Assembly (NCBI RefSeq): GCF_009901525.1
Contig: NZ_CP019288.1
Coordinates: 1,827,501-1,891,500 of the forward strand
Length of the DNA: 64,000 nt
DNA from: Kordia antarctica
Lineage (GTDB): Bacteria; Bacteroidota; Bacteroidia; Flavobacteriales; Flavobacteriaceae
Reading direction: 5' to 3'
Position numbers and translations under genes: made by a program. Numbering within the stretch: position 1 is the first letter of the stretch; each line of letters starts with the position of its first letter. The notes beneath the pieces are model-generated. The model was not told where the DNA came from and did not search any database. It worked only from the letters and a program-made list of their open reading frames with translations. Shown here one piece after another: positions 60,916 through 64,000 of the stretch.

Positions 60916-62796
60916 ATGATTCTAAAAAAAAAGTTGTTTCTCATCGTCTTAATTTCAAGTAACATTTTTTGTTATTCGCAAAATAATGCTTTAGATAAAA
61001 ACGTAGAGACTTATATTTTAAACATCAAAAATCATCATTTTTCTGAAGCAGAACTAAATTTAAAAAACTTCAATTCATCTAGTGTTACTAAAAAAGTATT
61101 GGAATGGCAGTATCAATTTATGAAGAATGGCATTACCAAGCCATTCTTCATAAAAGATACACTTAATTTAATTCCACAGGTAAAAGCGTATGCGTATATT
61201 AATAAAGCAGATTATTTATTAAATACTTCTAAAGACAATGATCAATTAGCATTTGAATTATATACTAAAAGCTTACTACTCTCTAAAAGTATCAATGACA
61301 CTATTTTGATGTGTGAATCATTAAAAAAAATACTTTTTTATATCTATAAAAATAGAAAAGCAGAAAAGGCATTATACGAAGAATACCTTAAATATTATAA
61401 GGAAAATATTTATGATGTTACTGAACAAGTGTATTATAATTTTCATCAATATAATTATGAAGCCATTCATTCAAAAACAGATAGAGTTTATCAGCTAAAA
61501 AATACTCTTAAACAATCTACCAGTATTTCTGATCATTTTATTCAAGGGAAACTGAATCAACTTATAGGAATTCATTACAATTATTTTTTAGAAAACAAAG
61601 ACAGTGCATTTTTATATTATATAAAGGCTGAAGATAAATTCAAAATGTCACGCTTTCAACATTACAAAAATGAAATACCTGGTATCTATACCAATATTGG
61701 ACTTCTTAATCAAGATTTTGGTGATTATATCAAAGCCCTGTCATATTTTAAAAAGGCTGACACAATGAAAATCCCTACATATAGGTTGCTCGAAAAAGTA
61801 AAACTGAATGACTTGATTGCAGAGAATTTCGAAAGCCGAAAAATGCATGATAGTGCAAACTATTATTTAAAACGTAAAATAAAATATCTTGATAGTTTAA
61901 ATGAATATGAAAAAGCAATTGCTATTTCTGAAATAAATGAAAAATATAAAAACGCAGAATTACGAGCTGAGAATATTGAACAAAAAGCTAGAAACATTAA
62001 AACTGAAGCAGAAAAAAAACAAAAAGACAGCCTCTTACTAATCTCCCTATCAATCCTAACTCTAGTAATCATCTCCGCATACCTCATCCAAAAAAATACA
62101 CGAAAAAAACAATTGCTTGCTGAACAAGCAAAAGACTTAGAAGCGCAAAAAGTTGAGAATTTACTCCAAGAACAAGAACTCGCAAGTATTGACGCCATGA
62201 TTGAAGGTCAAGAGAAAGAGCGCAAACGCATTGCAGAAGATTTACACGACGATCTTGGCGCATTGATGGCAACGGTAAAACTACACTTTGATAATATTGA
62301 AACCGCACAAAACGAAGACGCAGTGCAAAAAACAAGTTCATTGCTCGATGAAGCGTATGAAAAAATACGAACGCTAGCACACGCCAAAAATGCAGGCGTG
62401 ATTGCGAATCAAGGATTGTTGGTTGCAGTGACAAATATGAGTTCAAAAATTACTGATTCTAATAGACTTGATATTGAAGTAATCGCGCACGGATTGGAAG
62501 ATCGATTGGAGAATTCACTAGAGTTATCACTTTTTCGAATGATTCAAGAATTGATTGCGAATATCATCAAACATGCGGAAGCTACAAACGCTACGATTCA
62601 ATTGACGCAACATGAAAAAAATCTAAATATCATCGTAGAAGACAACGGAAAAGGATTTGAACATTCTAAAATTAAAGAAGTTGGAATTGGCTTGGAAACC
62701 ATCAAAAAACGCATCGCACATCTCAACGGAAAACTTTCCATTGATAGTACATTAGGAAAAGGAACAACGATTTTAGTTGATGTTCCGCTTACATAA
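60916..62796 (+). CDS. TPR-containing sensor histidine kinase
   Basis: A 626-residue kinase with a signal sequence ending CYSQ (about 22), a periplasmic domain of TPR-like helical repeats (about 30-340; e.g. GDYIKALSYFKKADTMK), one membrane helix (about 371-392), a coiled coil, a HisKA_3-type dimerisation box ERKRIAEDLHDDLGALM (His at about 443) and a HATPase domain (ELIANIIKHAEATNA; DNGKGF; GIGLETIKKRI). It is the NarX/LiaS type that pairs with NarL regulators. Base composition changes inside the gene: the sensor half is much more AT-rich than the kinase half, with the join near 62030. Signal unknown. Confidence 0.9.
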   Translation: MILKKKLFLIVLISSNIFCYSQNNALDKNVETYILNIKNHHFSEAELNLKNFNSSSVTKKVLEWQYQFMKNGITKPFFIKDTLNLIPQVKAYAYINKADYLLNTSKDNDQLAFELYTKSLLLSKSINDTILMCESLKKILFYIYKNRKAEKALYEEYLKYYKENIYDVTEQVYYNFHQYNYEAIHSKTDRVYQLKNTLKQSTSISDHFIQGKLNQLIGIHYNYFLENKDSAFLYYIKAEDKFKMSRFQHYKNEIPGIYTNIGLLNQDFGDYIKALSYFKKADTMKIPTYRLLEKVKLNDLIAENFESRKMHDSANYYLKRKIKYLDSLNEYEKAIAISEINEKYKNAELRAENIEQKARNIKTEAEKKQKDSLLLISLSILTLVIISAYLIQKNTRKKQLLAEQAKDLEAQKVENLLQEQELASIDAMIEGQEKERKRIAEDLHDDLGALMATVKLHFDNIETAQNEDAVQKTSSLLDEAYEKIRTLAHAKNAGVIANQGLLVAVTNMSSKITDSNRLDIEVIAHGLEDRLENSLELSLFRMIQELIANIIKHAEATNATIQLTQHEKNLNIIVEDNGKGFEHSKIKEVGIGLETIKKRIAHLNGKLSIDSTLGKGTTILVDVPLT

Positions 62797-62892
62797 TCTT
62801 AGCAAAATTTTCAAAAATCCTTATACATAGGTATTGTTTATAGTACATAAAATAAACTACTTTTATATAAATTAATCAATAACCACCATATT

Positions 62893-64000
62893 ATGAAATC
62901 ATTGCTATTTTCTTTTTTCGGATTATTTTGTGTCGTTTTTATGTCTGCGCAAGAAGCTGAAAAAAATCCTTTTGAAGAGAAATTAAAAGAAAAACAAGAA
63001 CTTGTCTATAACTTAATAGACGAAAAGGAAAAGTTTGATAGAGAAACTGCCATATTAAAAGCAGAATTAGAGAAACTAACTGATGAACAAGAAATAAAAA
63101 AAGCAACTACAGAGTTAGAAAGTCGTAAAAAAACAGCAAAGGAAAAGCAAGAAGAAATTGTTAATGTTTGTTCTGATTACACAAAATATCGTGGATATTT
63201 GGAAGAATACGAAAATATAACAGCAGAGGTTTTAACGAAATACAAAGCCCGAATTTGCGAAATATACAAAGAAGCAACTCCAGAAGTAGATCCAACAAAA
63301 TTCATCATTATTGGAGAAAATGATCCTATAAAAGCCGAAGATTTATTAGACAATGAAAATACCAAAAAAGTACTAGCTGATGTTTTTAGCATTGACAGTA
63401 AAACGAATCTAGGAACGTTTGAAATTCCTGGAGAAAATTCATTTATAACTTTTTATAGTGAGAAAGTTAAAAGAGGAAAAAATAAGATAATTTTTCAAAA
63501 AGCTGTAAAAAACCCTACCGTTTATATAGATAACAATAGTTATGCACTACCAATTGAACAGTTAATAATTTATGAGAAAAATAGAGCAAACCAATCTGAA
63601 ATTTCAAATAATAAAAAAGATTCTACCAAAGTTGCTCCCAACAATGAATCGAATACAAATAAAATATCAAAAACTGAACCTCCAGTAATGCAACCTTTCC
63701 CAAAAGGTGCTTTATTTAAATCAATACAAATAGAAATTCATGAAGGTGGAATTGTTGACACTCGTTTGATATTAGAATCAGTAGATCACAAAACGCATTT
63801 TTATTTTGAAGGAAGATCGCCTGTTAGTATTTTAAACTATACTAGAAGAGTTTCCCGTGGAAGTTTTTTAGAATATTCACACTATGTTAGTTTAGATGGA
63901 ATTACCATATATAACGAAGAAATCCTTTCTCAATTATTAGTAAAATATACAGATGTATTGGATTATCATCCAAATGCTGGTAGTAATTATGTTCCTGATG
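62893..64000 (+). CDS. Exported coiled-coil protein (incomplete at window end)
   Basis: The frame runs open from ATG 62893 to the window edge, giving at least 369 residues. A signal peptide ends MSAQ (about 20). Residues about 25-85 form a lysine/glutamate-rich coiled coil (EEKLKEKQELVYNLIDEKEK). The later part has mixed beta-pattern and a polar linker (about 235-265). No family recognised. It lies about 100 bp after the kinase on the same strand and could be a target or partner of that system. Confidence 0.6.
   Translation, partial: MKSLLFSFFGLFCVVFMSAQEAEKNPFEEKLKEKQELVYNLIDEKEKFDRETAILKAELEKLTDEQEIKKATTELESRKKTAKEKQEEIVNVCSDYTKYRGYLEEYENITAEVLTKYKARICEIYKEATPEVDPTKFIIIGENDPIKAEDLLDNENTKKVLADVFSIDSKTNLGTFEIPGENSFITFYSEKVKRGKNKIIFQKAVKNPTVYIDNNSYALPIEQLIIYEKNRANQSEISNNKKDSTKVAPNNESNTNKISKTEPPVMQPFPKGALFKSIQIEIHEGGIVDTRLILESVDHKTHFYFEGRSPVSILNYTRRVSRGSFLEYSHYVSLDGITIYNEEILSQLLVKYTDVLDYHPNAGSNYVPD

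Overview
The window looks like chromosome of an AT-rich member of the Bacteroidota, most likely family Flavobacteriaceae. This rests on family content (DUF4294, DUF5686, DUF6134, DUF3347, PepSY-like lipoproteins, TonB-type outer-membrane receptors, N-terminal signal peptides ending in ...AQ, lipoproteins without a strong Shine-Dalgarno) and on -7 promoter elements of the TAnnTTTG type. A marine genus such as Kordia is a guess only. There are no rRNA genes, tRNA genes or CRISPR arrays that I can see.

Layout. 1-3.9 kb is a small accessory patch: a tyrosine recombinase, a stand-alone ABC ATPase-like protein with a destroyed Walker A motif flanked by two tiny membrane proteins, an array of hairpins, and a 38-residue membrane peptide. 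3.9-12.2 kb holds an inactive-looking M1 peptidase/outer-membrane barrel fusion and a lipid-modification cluster (HD phosphohydrolase, two PAP2 phosphatases, lipid kinase, EptA-like phosphoethanolamine transferase). 12.3-23.8 kb holds PepSY-like proteins (four genes, six domains), a DUF5686 outer-membrane protein, a fatty-acid hydroxylase, a TonB-type receptor and an OmpR-family two-component system. 24-29.1 kb holds hypothetical proteins, an APC permease, DUF1003, patatin and DUF6134. 29.2-39.8 kb is one long operon for copper/silver efflux: TolC, adaptor, HMA-DUF3347, CopA-like multicopper oxidase with CopB-like tail, CusA-type pump, NADH dehydrogenase-2, MscS. A second PAP2 diverges from it. 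41-59.5 kb is mostly core: DUF4294/M42 peptidase, M28 peptidase, PPK2, a sigma-54-type response regulator/MscS/Nat ABC operon, grpE-dnaJ, YceI, a TIGR01777 epimerase, MnmD, DUF4920, ilvE and a MazG-like pyrophosphatase. 59.7-64 kb holds a NarL-type response regulator and TPR sensor kinase with an unknown gene between them, and an incomplete secreted coiled-coil protein.

The main discovery is a regulatory one. Nine intergenic sites between 9.2 and 40.0 kb carry direct repeats of CTTTAG at exactly 11-bp spacing, oriented with the downstream gene, and in every case a TAnnTTTR-like -7 element (one with a single mismatch) begins 10 nt after the last box. They precede the lipid kinase, the PepSY-like genes, the DUF5686 operon, the TonB-type receptor, the response regulator itself, the copper-efflux operon and a PAP2 gene. 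Eleven-bp-spaced direct repeats are what OmpR/PhoB-family regulators bind, so the two-component system at 21.4-23.4 kb is the natural candidate controller. I infer one autoregulated envelope-stress regulon that couples lipid A remodelling, PepSY-like surface proteins and copper efflux.
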